The position numbers and the translations under genes were made by a program. The notes beneath the pieces are model-generated. The model was not told the origin of the DNA, made no database searches, and saw only the letters and a program-made list of their open reading frames with translations. DNA of 64,000 nt from a bacterium (GTDB lineage Bacteria > Armatimonadota > UBA5829): NCBI GenBank assembly GCA_021371935.1, contig JAJFVF010000021.1:62001-126000 (forward strand). Reading direction: 5' to 3'. Numbering within the stretch: the first letter of the stretch is position 1; every line of letters begins with the position of its first letter. This document shows, piece by piece, positions 1 to 7,929 of the stretch.

Positions 1-557
1 ATCTCATCCGGCTCCTTGTAACCTCCGACATATACAATCTCGCCTCCAATGACGGCTTGCACATTGCCCACACCTATCGGGCAATCAATATCGATTCCAT
101 AATGAGTGGGATTCAGCCCAAGTGTGCCGGAGTATTTACTAAGCCAATTATGCGTATAGCCCCATGACCATGCATCACTGACCATTGGAAAAACATACTT
201 CTTGGCAGGAGTCAACGATCTCATATTATCACTGAGCATTAGGCGTCCATCATGCTCTAACCGCCAGTAGTCCTGCTCCCAACGTTTTCTACTTGCCTCA
301 GAGTTGTAGACCGCATTCAGCTCGGCTGCGATGCGCACGCCACCGATGACTCGCCACCATCCCAATGGAATATCCATTATCTCCGTTCCTATCGCGACTT
401 TTAGCCAGCCAAGTTCAGCTCTGCCGGGTTTACCCACAGGACCTTGGTAGCCGATATCAAGAAGCTGAACCGGCATGGCATTGCCGCGAGCGAATGATTC
501 ACCAATGTTGAGGTCGACATAGACTGGGCCATTCTCAAATGTGTTGTAAATTTTCAT
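1..557 (-). CDS. M23-family (LytM-like) metallopeptidase, N-terminal part; 3' end lies outside the window
   Basis: An open frame starts at an ATG (557-555) and runs without a stop to the window edge, giving about 185 residues. A GAGGA ribosome-binding site sits just upstream. Near the end of the visible part, HYGIDIDCPIG followed by a GGEIVYVGG stretch matches the first metal-binding H-x3-D motif and next beta strand of M23 peptidases, which cut peptidoglycan cross-bridges or act as degenerate murein activators. The preceding 150 residues carry no recognised domain and no signal peptide. The second motif (HxH) would lie beyond the edge, so activity cannot be judged. A phage-type endolysin or tail peptidase is an alternative. 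Confidence 0.6.
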   Translation of the reverse strand, partial: MKIYNTFENGPVYVDLNIGESFARGNAMPVQLLDIGYQGPVGKPGRAELGWLKVAIGTEIMDIPLGWWRVIGGVRIAAELNAVYNSEASRKRWEQDYWRLEHDGRLMLSDNMRSLTPAKKYVFPMVSDAWSWGYTHNWLSKYSGTLGLNPTHYGIDIDCPIGVGNVQAVIGGEIVYVGGYKEPDE

Positions 558-877
558 ATAAGTCCTCAATACAATTAAGATCAATGCACCTATCGTTCAT
601 TGCTATTGCTTTATTAAACAAGAACACATTCTATATAGCATTTGCAGCACTTATAGCTAAAGGACAGGATATCGATATGCCGACACAAGCTGACGTGCAT
701 TTATCCGTGGGGGTGTTACGGGTGAATGGCGGACAGGGACAAGCAAGATGCATCTCACAAGACAAATGCCGGGGCAGGAATGTCTCTTACAAACTTCGTC
801 CGAGGCAAGAATACATCGGACGATCTTTTCATTTTCTATTTTCTATTTTCTATTGCCTATTTTCTATTGCCTGTCTT
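558..877. other. Intergenic stretch between the exported protein gene and the M23 gene
   Basis: No coding frame here looks real on either strand. Apart from the heptanucleotide array at its right end, it is A+T-rich with no clear terminator or sigma70 promoter for the minus-strand peptidase gene. Confidence 0.5.
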
Positions 878-892
878 CTATTGTCTGTTTCC
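830..892 (-). repeat. Nine-unit imperfect heptanucleotide tandem repeat spanning a stop codon
   Basis: On the minus strand nine consecutive 7-mers fit GRNRAYA: GGAAACA, GACAATA, GAAGACA, GGCAATA, GAAAATA, GGCAATA, then three GAAAATA/G. The first unit encodes part of the last codons of the exported protein and the second supplies its TAG stop. A second array of the same type follows aspS. Confidence 0.75.
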
Positions 893-2824
893 TGCCGATG
901 TGGCTTTGACTACTTCGGCCTCATGTTCAGCAGACCAGACAGGAAAAGCGAGAAGAGTACCGTATATCGGTATGCTTCGCTCTTCGCCATTCAACTTATA
1001 AGTTATCACCATATCATAGCGGGAGAGATTGAGCCCTTTAGGAATTTCGACTGATGTACCCACTCCATTAACTTCTGCATATCTTTCCTTTGCCGGCTTC
1101 TTCTGAATACGCATTACCATGGTCGAAATTATCGCCGGATCACTCAGAGCCAGATTGTTCTGCTTGACGCCATCTCTGTAAGCTTCAATGTCCATTCCGG
1201 GAGAAGCGAAGTATGCAGGCTCGAGAGATGGAAGTTGTCGCATCTTCTCAGCCCGGAAGAAGTCGGCTATCCAGGTCGAATCGAACTTGCCGAGCGGGAG
1301 ACCATCATTTGACTTGGCAAGTTGCTTGTCTTCCAGTGTGAGCGCGTCATAAAGTCTCCACGCAGGATCCAATTTCCACTGATACAAATCCTTGAAATCA
1401 TCCGTGTAGACCACCCATTCCTTGGCTGATGGCTCCGGAATATTCGACATATGAATTACATCTTCCAATGTGAGGCCTTCGCCGTTGAGTTTTGTCATGA
1501 GCCCATTCAGGTATTCCTCAGGCAGCAGGTTGGCATGGTGTTCCCGCCAGTTTTGCCGCCTATTCTGCCAGCCTATGATCAGACTGTCATCTTCATTAAC
1601 AAACCAAGTGCTGCCACCAAACATATTTAGTATGTCTGAGACTGATTTTTTTGTATGGTCTCTGAGGTTGCTGTTGAGCCACTGATATTTTTGGGCTTTT
1701 TGGCTTGTGAAATCCTCGGTCACGATGTTACACTGACCGGTTTGCGCAATGGCTTGGATTGCTTTCGCAAACGTTAAGTCTGTCGCACTCAACGATTCTT
1801 CAAGGGTAATTTTGGTCATAAGGAATGAGTCGTTTGTTGTGTCATCGGGCATACGGCCTGATAATGGAGTCATTTCAGGGTTGGCAATTTCGTCATCCAA
1901 GCTCGGTGTTGGCGCTGCTTTTGGACGCGGCGGCAAGCCTGTGACCTTGTCCTGCAGTGCTCCAGCATCGTGAAGATTGCCTCCAATGGAAAAGCCGATA
2001 TAAGTACCATCGTCAGTTTTAATTGGGCCTGGGCTAAACAGCATTTCTATTCCGGCTTCAACACCGTTATCCACCAGTTTGATGCCAAGAGGCGCGTTTT
2101 CTACATTCTCAAATTGAGGACAAGACGTATGCGAAGGATTGTATGCTTGCTCGCAAATATGACGGTAATACTCCTCCAGGTACGCGCTGTTTGCCGGGTC
2201 GGTGCCTCGGAACGTAAGCGTATCACCGTCGAGCAGTTTATCCTTGGAATCTGAGCCGAGGCCAGCGATCATTCGAGCTATCAACCATGTATCTCTGAGT
2301 GAAGAGTCGTCAGGAGGATTATCGTTGGATTTGCCATAGGCTGTCAGAGCATCCCACTGCCAAGCAGCATCTTCTAAAGAATAATCGTGCTGTTTCTGTA
2401 CATATACGTCAAGCTGTTCCTGATCCGTCGACCTGCGATAGATACGGTAGCTCTTTTCAGGATTATCGCCTATTTTCTCGGATGTGAACCTCGTGTGTGT
2501 TGCGTCTGCAATTGCTCTCAGGAGCTTACCAAGCGGCAAGTCTTTTACGCAGACCACGACCGGTATGTCGCGCACCTTCCAGTCATTCTTGTTCTGACCA
2601 CAGAGTATGTTCACACCGGTCATGCGGCTAAGGTCATCCGTGACATAATTAAGGCGCTTGTAGCCGCTGTCATAGGTGATTTTTTGCGACAGGCGTAGGT
2701 CTTCTTTCGGCCCGGACTTTGCTACTGTGTTCGGATCGACTTTGACCACGCCAACAGCTTCAGCCTGCGCATACATCGAGACTAAAACTACCAAACATAG
2801 AATTGCCGATTGCATGAACCGCAT
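878..2824 (-). CDS. Large exported protein with two secretin-N/STN-like segments, function unknown
   Basis: 648 residues with a clear signal peptide (about residues 1-23, ending AQAEA). Two segments resemble the short N-terminal domain found in secretins and TonB receptors: around residues 55-120 (DDLSRMTGVNI then LGKLLRAIADATHTRF) and around 345-415 (LTFAKAIQAIAQTG then SVSDILNMFGGSTW). No secretin channel domain follows, so it is not a secretin. The remainder is unrecognised and rich in acidic and aromatic residues, as expected for a soluble periplasmic or secreted protein. The ATG has an AGGA site 9 bases upstream. The start region and leader are duplicated near 4,000. The last codons run into a heptanucleotide repeat. 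Confidence 0.6.
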   Translation of the reverse strand: MRFMQSAILCLVVLVSMYAQAEAVGVVKVDPNTVAKSGPKEDLRLSQKITYDSGYKRLNYVTDDLSRMTGVNILCGQNKNDWKVRDIPVVVCVKDLPLGKLLRAIADATHTRFTSEKIGDNPEKSYRIYRRSTDQEQLDVYVQKQHDYSLEDAAWQWDALTAYGKSNDNPPDDSSLRDTWLIARMIAGLGSDSKDKLLDGDTLTFRGTDPANSAYLEEYYRHICEQAYNPSHTSCPQFENVENAPLGIKLVDNGVEAGIEMLFSPGPIKTDDGTYIGFSIGGNLHDAGALQDKVTGLPPRPKAAPTPSLDDEIANPEMTPLSGRMPDDTTNDSFLMTKITLEESLSATDLTFAKAIQAIAQTGQCNIVTEDFTSQKAQKYQWLNSNLRDHTKKSVSDILNMFGGSTWFVNEDDSLIIGWQNRRQNWREHHANLLPEEYLNGLMTKLNGEGLTLEDVIHMSNIPEPSAKEWVVYTDDFKDLYQWKLDPAWRLYDALTLEDKQLAKSNDGLPLGKFDSTWIADFFRAEKMRQLPSLEPAYFASPGMDIEAYRDGVKQNNLALSDPAIISTMVMRIQKKPAKERYAEVNGVGTSVEIPKGLNLSRYDMVITYKLNGEERSIPIYGTLLAFPVWSAEHEAEVVKATSAGNRQ

Positions 2825-3127
2825 ATGTATATTCCTCGCTGTTGTTCAGGGATTAGAGGTAAGAAGATAAGAGGCCAGAGGTCAAGCTTAATAGTTGCTA
2901 GACGCAGTAACTCGTCATTTATTAGCGATATCACAGTTAAATTTTGCGTATATACAAAAAAATATCTGTTGATAATCAAAAGTTTCTTCGGGATTTCCGG
3001 AGCGATTCCACACATGATTTCATAAGCGACTAGCTATTATTCGCTCCTCAAATCCCGAAAGACCGAAATTTACACGAATTTTGGGAACAGGTTCCGAAAC
3101 AGCAGAAAGTAATCTCAGACATACTCT
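2825..3127 (-). other. Untranslated leader region of the exported-protein gene
   Basis: About 300 bases separate this gene from the methyltransferase upstream. The 100 bases nearest the start codon resemble the sequence at 4,000-4,110: both have GCGAGGA before the ATG and a GCGTCTA-then-CAA motif further up. No terminator for the methyltransferase gene and no convincing promoter could be assigned. Confidence 0.45.
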
Positions 3128-3940
3128 TTACAACATGGGCGCTTTGGGATATTCCTCTATCTTAATCTTGTATGCTCTGGTAGCAATGAACGTTGGCATG
3201 TATCTATCTAGTAATTCATCGTCTTCCGGAGGGTAGCGATCCTCGTAGAAGCCAGTGATTGTGAATCCGGCATCTATCTGGCCGCCAATCTGATCCTCAA
3301 GAGTGTGCCCAAACTCAAGGGGGATGCCTCTATCCTTTCGACTGGCTATTTCCGCATCAGATAGCAGATCAGCATCTGAGTAGGGCAGGGAATGCGCAAC
3401 TACCAGGCTTCCTTGTTCGTAAGCTTTCGGATCAAAAATGTAGATAACCGCATTGTCGATCCCAGAGAGCAGACATCCTCCCTGCTTGAGCACACGGAAT
3501 GCCTCTTTCCATACCGGCCTCACGTCAGGTACGAAGACATTGGATACCGGATGCACTATCAGATCGAACGTCTGGTCGGTAAAGGATGACAAATCACGCA
3601 TATCACCTTCCACCAGCCGAAGGTCCAGCCCGTCCCTCTCGGCCACGAGTCTATCCTGCGCAAGTTGGGCCGGCGAATTATCGAATACAGTGACATCTGC
3701 TCCGACGGCTGATAGGATCGGTCCCTGTTGACCACCCCCTGCGGCCAGACAGAGCACAGACGCTCCTTTCAGTTCTCCGAACCAATTCTTAGGCACAGGC
3801 TTCGTCGGGGTAAGGATGATATCCCATCGTCCATTTCTGGCGTCAGCCACCTGCTCTGCAGAAACCGGCCTGGCCCAACGGTCGCCCTGCTCCACAAGTC
3901 TATCCCAGGCATATCGGTTGTGTCCTATTACATCGACCAT
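3128..3940 (-). CDS. Class I SAM-dependent methyltransferase
   Basis: 270 residues from the ATG at 3940, which has a GAGGAG site 12 bases upstream. A longer frame upstream gives an implausible N-terminus. Motif I is [13 protein letters not shown], a glycine-rich SAM loop after a beta strand. It is followed by the acidic motif [11 protein letters not shown], a GDMRDL motif II and an [10 protein letters not shown] motif. This is the Rossmann-like fold of the type 11/25 methyltransferases. The substrate cannot be inferred. The short ORF at 3945-4028 ends four bases before this start and carries its ribosome-binding site, so translation of the two may be coupled. Confidence 0.75.
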   Translation of the reverse strand: MVDVIGHNRYAWDRLVEQGDRWARPVSAEQVADARNGRWDIILTPTKPVPKNWFGELKGASVLCLAAGGGQQGPILSAVGADVTVFDNSPAQLAQDRLVAERDGLDLRLVEGDMRDLSSFTDQTFDLIVHPVSNVFVPDVRPVWKEAFRVLKQGGCLLSGIDNAVIYIFDPKAYEQGSLVVAHSLPYSDADLLSDAEIASRKDRGIPLEFGHTLEDQIGGQIDAGFTITGFYEDRYPPEDDELLDRYMPTFIATRAYKIKIEEYPKAPML

Positions 3941-3944
3941 TTTT

Positions 3945-4028
3945 TTATTTATTCTCCTCGGTATGTGGTAACCAACCCACCAAACACACAACTACAAAAC
4001 ATAGAATTGCCGATTTCAAGAACCGCAT
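3945..4028 (-). CDS. 27-codon signal-peptide-like leader ORF, a duplicated start of the exported-protein gene
   Basis: The ATG at 4028 has a GCGAGGAG site and opens a 27-residue hydrophobic peptide beginning [13 protein letters not shown]. The exported protein at 2824 begins MRFMQSAILCLVV. The two share their first dozen codons and their leaders at DNA level. After codon 13 they diverge, and this copy stops at TAA four bases before the methyltransferase ATG. It could be a decayed remnant of a duplicated gene, or a short leader peptide that couples translation to the methyltransferase. No start or stop damage is visible. Confidence 0.45.
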   Translation of the reverse strand: MRFLKSAILCFVVVCLVGWLPHTEENK

Positions 4029-4110
4029 TTGTACACTCCTCGCTGCCGTTTAGAGGTTGGAGACCTCGCTTACTAATTGTTAGACGCAACTCGCTCAACT
4101 TTATTTTGTG
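3985..4110 (-). repeat. Diverged second copy of a gene start and leader (partner at 2788-2930)
   Basis: The plus-strand text at 3999-4043 (ACATAGAATTGCCGATT, then AACCGCAT, then CTCCTCGCTG) repeats that at 2796-2840. Weaker similarity continues upstream of both starts (GACGCA-AACTCG, TTTATT). This indicates a segmental duplication of a promoter, leader and signal-peptide region. Confidence 0.65.
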
Positions 4111-4175
4111 AGATTCCAGCAAAACTTGAGGACATACTAAAAAACTGATCTGTGTGCGATCAAAAGGTCTGCTCT

Positions 4176-4514
4176 TTATTGAGGCCGATTTACAAGAATT
4201 CCATGCATGCCGGCGCAGTTGTGGGTGGCTAAAATTTGTTCGATGTCTTCAGCGCTGCATCCGATCAGCAACTTGACTTCCATATCAAGCTTATTGTGAT
4301 CGTATGTGCACTCGATGGCTGTCAAAGACCTCTCCTGCCGACTCCCGATCCAGACATCAATTCCGTCACCATCACCTGAAGTCGTGCCTTCAAGGTAACC
4401 GTAATCAAGGGGATAGATGAGTTTGGGATACCTTGGATGCGCGCTGCCTTTCGGTCGGTCGATTATGATTTTGCCTTCAGCAACCAATCGGTCCAGTGCT
4501 TCCCAGTAACCCAT
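4176..4514 (-). CDS. Small soluble inorganic pyrophosphatase-like protein
   Basis: 112 residues from the ATG one base after the hisF stop (TGA-T-ATG). The YPLDYGYLEGT block and the acidic signature GDGDGIDVW match the active-site region of family I inorganic pyrophosphatases, which hydrolyse PPi with Mg2+. The protein is shorter than the roughly 170 residues of E. coli Ppa and belongs with short, divergent homologues. It sits at the end of hisH-hisF. ATP phosphoribosyltransferase and phosphoribosyl-ATP hydrolase both release PPi in histidine synthesis, so removing PPi there is plausible but inferred. Confidence 0.65.
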   Translation of the reverse strand: MGYWEALDRLVAEGKIIIDRPKGSAHPRYPKLIYPLDYGYLEGTTSGDGDGIDVWIGSRQERSLTAIECTYDHNKLDMEVKLLIGCSAEDIEQILATHNCAGMHGILVNRPQ

Positions 4515-4515
4515 A

Positions 4516-5292
4516 TCACCATTTCTCCCGTGTCGGAATTCCTGCTTTGACCAGTTTGTCCTTGATCTGCCTGATGGTGTATTCACCTGTATGGATCATG
4601 CTGGCGATAATCGCTGCGTCGGCTGCGCCTTTATTGAAGACATCTATCAGATGCTGGGGTGTGCCTGCGCCGCCGGAAGCAACTACCGGAATGTGGACGT
4701 TTGTAGAAATCTTGCGGGTGAGGTTAAGCTCGAAGCCGTCACGTGTGCCGTCTGCATCTACCGAGTTGACCACTATCTCCCCTACCCCCAACTCCTCGGC
4801 GCGCTTTGCCCATTCGAGAGCGTCCATGCCGGTCCTCTCGCGGAAGCCTCGAATCGTGATCTCATATCCGCTGGGGAACCTGGGGTCATCAGACTTAACC
4901 GGATCCATACCCAGCACTATGCACTGTGAGCCGAATATCTTTGCACCCTCGGCAATAATATCCGGGTTCTTGACCGCAAGCGAGTTCACAGACACCTTTT
5001 CTGCGCCCGCAAGGAGCACACGATACATATCATCCAACGTCTCTATTCCCCCGCCGACCGCAAACGGTATATGCACTACCCGCGCGACATCGCGGACCAT
5101 ATCGATATCAATCGGCCTGCGCTCGGCTGAGGCTGTGATATCGTAAAATACGAGTTCGTCACAACCGCCGTCGGAGTAAGCGACGGCCATCTCGACCGGG
5201 TCGCCCAGTTCGACATTATTCTTGAACTTCACGCCCTTGGTGACCTTTTTATTGCGCACATCCAGGCATGGAATTATTCGCTTGCTTAACAT
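4516..5292 (-). CDS. hisF: Imidazole glycerol phosphate synthase, cyclase subunit HisF
   Basis: 258 residues from the ATG at 5292, which overlaps the hisH stop by 7 bases. The frame extends four codons further up, but [14 protein letters not shown] is the standard N-terminus with the catalytic Asp of [14 protein letters not shown], the second catalytic aspartate region ([12 protein letters not shown]) and [11 protein letters not shown], which binds phosphate, are all present. HisF uses ammonia from HisH to close the imidazole ring, giving IGP and AICAR. The overlap with hisH implies translational coupling of the two subunits. Confidence 0.97.
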   Translation of the reverse strand: MLSKRIIPCLDVRNKKVTKGVKFKNNVELGDPVEMAVAYSDGGCDELVFYDITASAERRPIDIDMVRDVARVVHIPFAVGGGIETLDDMYRVLLAGAEKVSVNSLAVKNPDIIAEGAKIFGSQCIVLGMDPVKSDDPRFPSGYEITIRGFRERTGMDALEWAKRAEELGVGEIVVNSVDADGTRDGFELNLTRKISTNVHIPVVASGGAGTPQHLIDVFNKGAADAAIIASMIHTGEYTIRQIKDKLVKAGIPTREKW

Positions 5293-5909
5293 TTGCCGTC
5301 CCACTTACTGAAGTTTTCTAAGAGTCTCAAACCTATTCGGCCCGAGCGCTCCGGGTGAAACTGAGTCGCGACGAGATTGTCTTTGCCCACTGCCGATGCA
5401 AACCGCACGCCAGCATATTCCGTCTCGCCCACTATATACGTTTCGTCCGATGAGTCGGGATAATAGCTGTGGACGAAGTAGAACTCGCTGCGGTCCTCTA
5501 TGCCGTCAAAGACCGGATGCCGACGCTTGAACTCGACTGTGTTCCAGCCCATCTGCGGAATCTTACACGAGCGGTTAGTCGTAATAAAGCGCTTGACTCG
5601 ACCCGGCACCAGGCCGATGCAATCTACTCCGCCATCTTCCTCGGAATGCTCGAAGATGACCTGCGTGCCAAGGCATATTCCCAAAAACGGCTTACCGCTT
5701 TTCACCGCATCTTTGAGCGGGTCGAGCAGATCCAGCTTTAGTATATTGCGCATGGCTTCGGCTGCGGCCCCTACGCCGGGAAATATTACCCGGTCGGCAA
5801 TTTTAATGCGCTCGGGGTCATTTGTTACCTCGCACGCGGCTCCGATATGCTCCAGGGCAAGCCGCACACTTGTCAGATTTCCTGCTTTGTAATCTACTAT
5901 TGCTATCAA
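5286..5909 (-). CDS. hisH: Imidazole glycerol phosphate synthase, glutamine amidotransferase subunit HisH
   Basis: 207 residues, normal length. It begins [15 protein letters not shown] and carries the oxyanion strand GVGAA. The nucleophile elbow is LGICLGTQ (Cys about residue 78) and the triad His-Glu is in QFHPERSG near the C-terminus. It hydrolyses glutamine and channels ammonia to HisF. Other his genes are not in this window, so the pathway is split. The leader upstream contains three GTYGWCG heptamers. Confidence 0.96.
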   Translation of the reverse strand: MIAIVDYKAGNLTSVRLALEHIGAACEVTNDPERIKIADRVIFPGVGAAAEAMRNILKLDLLDPLKDAVKSGKPFLGICLGTQVIFEHSEEDGGVDCIGLVPGRVKRFITTNRSCKIPQMGWNTVEFKRRHPVFDGIEDRSEFYFVHSYYPDSSDETYIVGETEYAGVRFASAVGKDNLVATQFHPERSGRIGLRLLENFSKWDGKC

Positions 5910-5920
5910 GTATAAACCTC

Positions 5921-5944
5921 GTTGTCGGTTGACGGTCGTCGGTC
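5921..5944. repeat. Three-unit heptamer repeat in the hisH leader
   Basis: GTTGTCG, GTTGACG and GTCGTCG follow each other exactly, and a partial GTCA follows. It lies 12 bases upstream of the hisH start. The period is the same as in the arrays at 830 and 6,102 but the unit differs. Confidence 0.55.
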
Positions 5945-6056
5945 AAAATCAAAAGCAGATTCCTCGACTTCGCTCGGAATGACAGTAAACGAAATGCTGT
6001 TAAAATAATCAATACGATATACTCAATACTAAATCGGGTAGCGCCCTCACCCCAAC

Positions 6057-6076
6057 CCTCTCCCCCAGGAGAGGGA
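6057..6076. repeat. CCCTCTCC/GGAGAGGG hairpin repeat
   Basis: A perfect 8-bp stem with a 4-base loop lies in a C-rich context (CCCTCACCCCAACCC) that recurs as a dispersed intergenic element in many bacterial genomes. Only one copy is in this window. It lies between aspS and hisH and has no U-run, so it is probably a REP-like element rather than a terminator. Confidence 0.5.
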
Positions 6077-6101
6077 GTTTCAGATCATTGTTAACGGTAA
6101 C

Positions 6102-6143
6102 TGTTGCCTGTTACCTATTTCCTGATTCCTGTTACCTGTTTCC
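6102..6143 (-). repeat. Six-unit heptanucleotide tandem repeat starting at the aspS stop codon
   Basis: On the minus strand: GGAAACA, GGTAACA, GGAATCA, GGAAATA, GGTAACA, GGCAACA, all fitting GGNAWYA. The first G is the last base of the aspS TAG stop. The unit closely matches that of the array at 830-892, which also spans a stop codon. Confidence 0.75.
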
Positions 6144-7897
6144 TACTCCACACACTCGATGTGCAGTTCTTTGAGCTGCGCATCATCTACAGGCGAAGGT
6201 GCATTCGTCATCGGGTCGATGCCGCTGGCTGTCTTAGGAAATGCCATTACCTGGCGGATGTTGTCATCATCCGTGAGCAGCATGACCAGCCTGTCGATGC
6301 CGGGAGCAATGCCACCATGCGGCGGCGCGCCATACTCAAATGCATCAAGCATATGGCCGAACCGTGCCTGGACTTCCTCATCAGAATAGTTCATCAGGCC
6401 AAAGACTTTGTTCTGAATATCCCTGCGATGGATTCTGATGCTGCCGCTGGCAAGTTCGCTGCCGTTGCAGACAAGATCATATGCCTGAGAGCGGACTTTG
6501 CCCGGATCGGTGTCCATCAGGTCCATGTCCTCTTCCATAGGCATTGTGAACGGGTGATGAGCGGCATCCCAGCGGCCCTCTTCTTCCTTCCACTCGACAA
6601 GCGGGAAGTCGATGACCCACGCCATGGCAAGAATGCTGTCATCCCGCAGACCGAGGCGCGTGCCCATCAGATTACGCAGGTTTGCTAAAGAATCTGCCAC
6701 AATCTTGGGCTTATCGGCAACTATCAATATCAAATCGCCTGTCTTTGCACCGGCGCGTTCTATGATAGACTTGATCTCTTCATCTTTGAAAAACTTGGCT
6801 ATAGGAGACTTGACGGATCCGTCCTCGGTCAGTGCGATGGTGGCAAGACCCTTTGCTCGATATTTCTTCACGAACTCGGTGAGTTCGTCTATCTGGCTGC
6901 GGCTGTAGTTCGCGCAGCCCTCGGCTGTGATCCCCTTGATCTGCTCGGCACTCTGGAAAACCTTGAACTCACTGGCATGACCTATATCAGTCAGGTCGAA
7001 AAGCTCCATGCCGAAGCGCAGGTCGGGCTTATCGATGCCGTAGCGGTCCATCACGTCCTGATATGTGAGCCTTGGAAAAGGTTTGAACATCAGCTTTTTG
7101 TCCGAAAGCGTCTCCACTATCTCGATCAGCAGGGGCTCCATCACATCGAAAACGTCCTCTTTGTTCACGAACGACATCTCCACGTCGAGCTGTGTGAACT
7201 CAGGTTGTCTATCTGCACGCGGGTCCTCGTCTCGGAAGCACTTCGCGATCTGGAAATACTTATCGATGCCCGATACCATCAGAAGCTGCTTGAGCTGCTG
7301 AGGACTCTGCGGCAGAGCATAAAAACTGCCCGGATAGAGCCGCGCAGGCACAAGATAGTCACGTGCACCCTCAGGTGTGCTCTTGATAAGGACCGGTGTC
7401 TCGACTTCGATGAAGCCGCGCTCGTCCATATAGTCGCGCATCAGCTTGACCATCTTATGGCGCAGTATCAGCCGCTTCTGCATCTCTGGACGTCTGAGAT
7501 CGAGATAACGATACTTGAGCCTTACCATCTCGTCTGTCGTGATACCGTCCTGGATCGCAAACGGAGGCGTGAGCGAGGTGTTAAGTATGTTCAACTTTTC
7601 GATGTGAACTTCTACCTGGCCGGTCGGGATATTCGGGTTCTCGGTGCCCTCGGGTCGATGCGCAACTTTGCCCATGACCTCAAGCACGAACTCGCTGCGC
7701 ACGCTCTCGGCAATCTTGAATACTTTCGGCTGTTCCTCCGGGTCGATGACTGTCTGCACAAGACCCTCACGGTCACGCAGGTCTATAAAGATCAGTCCAC
7801 CATGGTCGCGGCTGCTGTTCACCCAGCCGTGCAGCGTCACCTGTTTTCCTATATCTTCAGCGGATACCTCGCCGCAGTATTTGGTTCTGTGTTCCAT
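6143..7897 (-). CDS. aspS: Aspartyl-tRNA synthetase, bacterial type
   Basis: 584 residues, full length. The N-terminal anticodon-binding OB fold (HGWVNSSRDHGGLIFID) is followed by class II motif 2 (FRDEDPRADRQPEFTQLD) and motif 3 (GIAPGIDRLVMLL). The GAD insertion domain typical of bacterial AspRS lies between. The OB-fold loop reads RDHGG. In characterised enzymes, histidine here goes with relaxed tRNA recognition, while E. coli has leucine. This enzyme may therefore also charge tRNA-Asn for GatCAB. The GGAGGG site precedes the ATG. The gene lies 32 bases downstream of hisS and is almost certainly co-transcribed with it. Confidence 0.96.
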   Translation of the reverse strand: MEHRTKYCGEVSAEDIGKQVTLHGWVNSSRDHGGLIFIDLRDREGLVQTVIDPEEQPKVFKIAESVRSEFVLEVMGKVAHRPEGTENPNIPTGQVEVHIEKLNILNTSLTPPFAIQDGITTDEMVRLKYRYLDLRRPEMQKRLILRHKMVKLMRDYMDERGFIEVETPVLIKSTPEGARDYLVPARLYPGSFYALPQSPQQLKQLLMVSGIDKYFQIAKCFRDEDPRADRQPEFTQLDVEMSFVNKEDVFDVMEPLLIEIVETLSDKKLMFKPFPRLTYQDVMDRYGIDKPDLRFGMELFDLTDIGHASEFKVFQSAEQIKGITAEGCANYSRSQIDELTEFVKKYRAKGLATIALTEDGSVKSPIAKFFKDEEIKSIIERAGAKTGDLILIVADKPKIVADSLANLRNLMGTRLGLRDDSILAMAWVIDFPLVEWKEEEGRWDAAHHPFTMPMEEDMDLMDTDPGKVRSQAYDLVCNGSELASGSIRIHRRDIQNKVFGLMNYSDEEVQARFGHMLDAFEYGAPPHGGIAPGIDRLVMLLTDDDNIRQVMAFPKTASGIDPMTNAPSPVDDAQLKELHIECVE

Positions 7898-7929
7898 TAT
7901 TCCCTCCGGGGAGTTGGTAAGTCAAAAAG

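Noticed and set aside
4060-4110. GTCTAAC motif resembling one end of an integron attC site in the leader copy
   Set aside because: No matching GTTRRRY partner at a suitable distance and no integrase or cassette array. The similarity to the leader at 2,900 explains it better.
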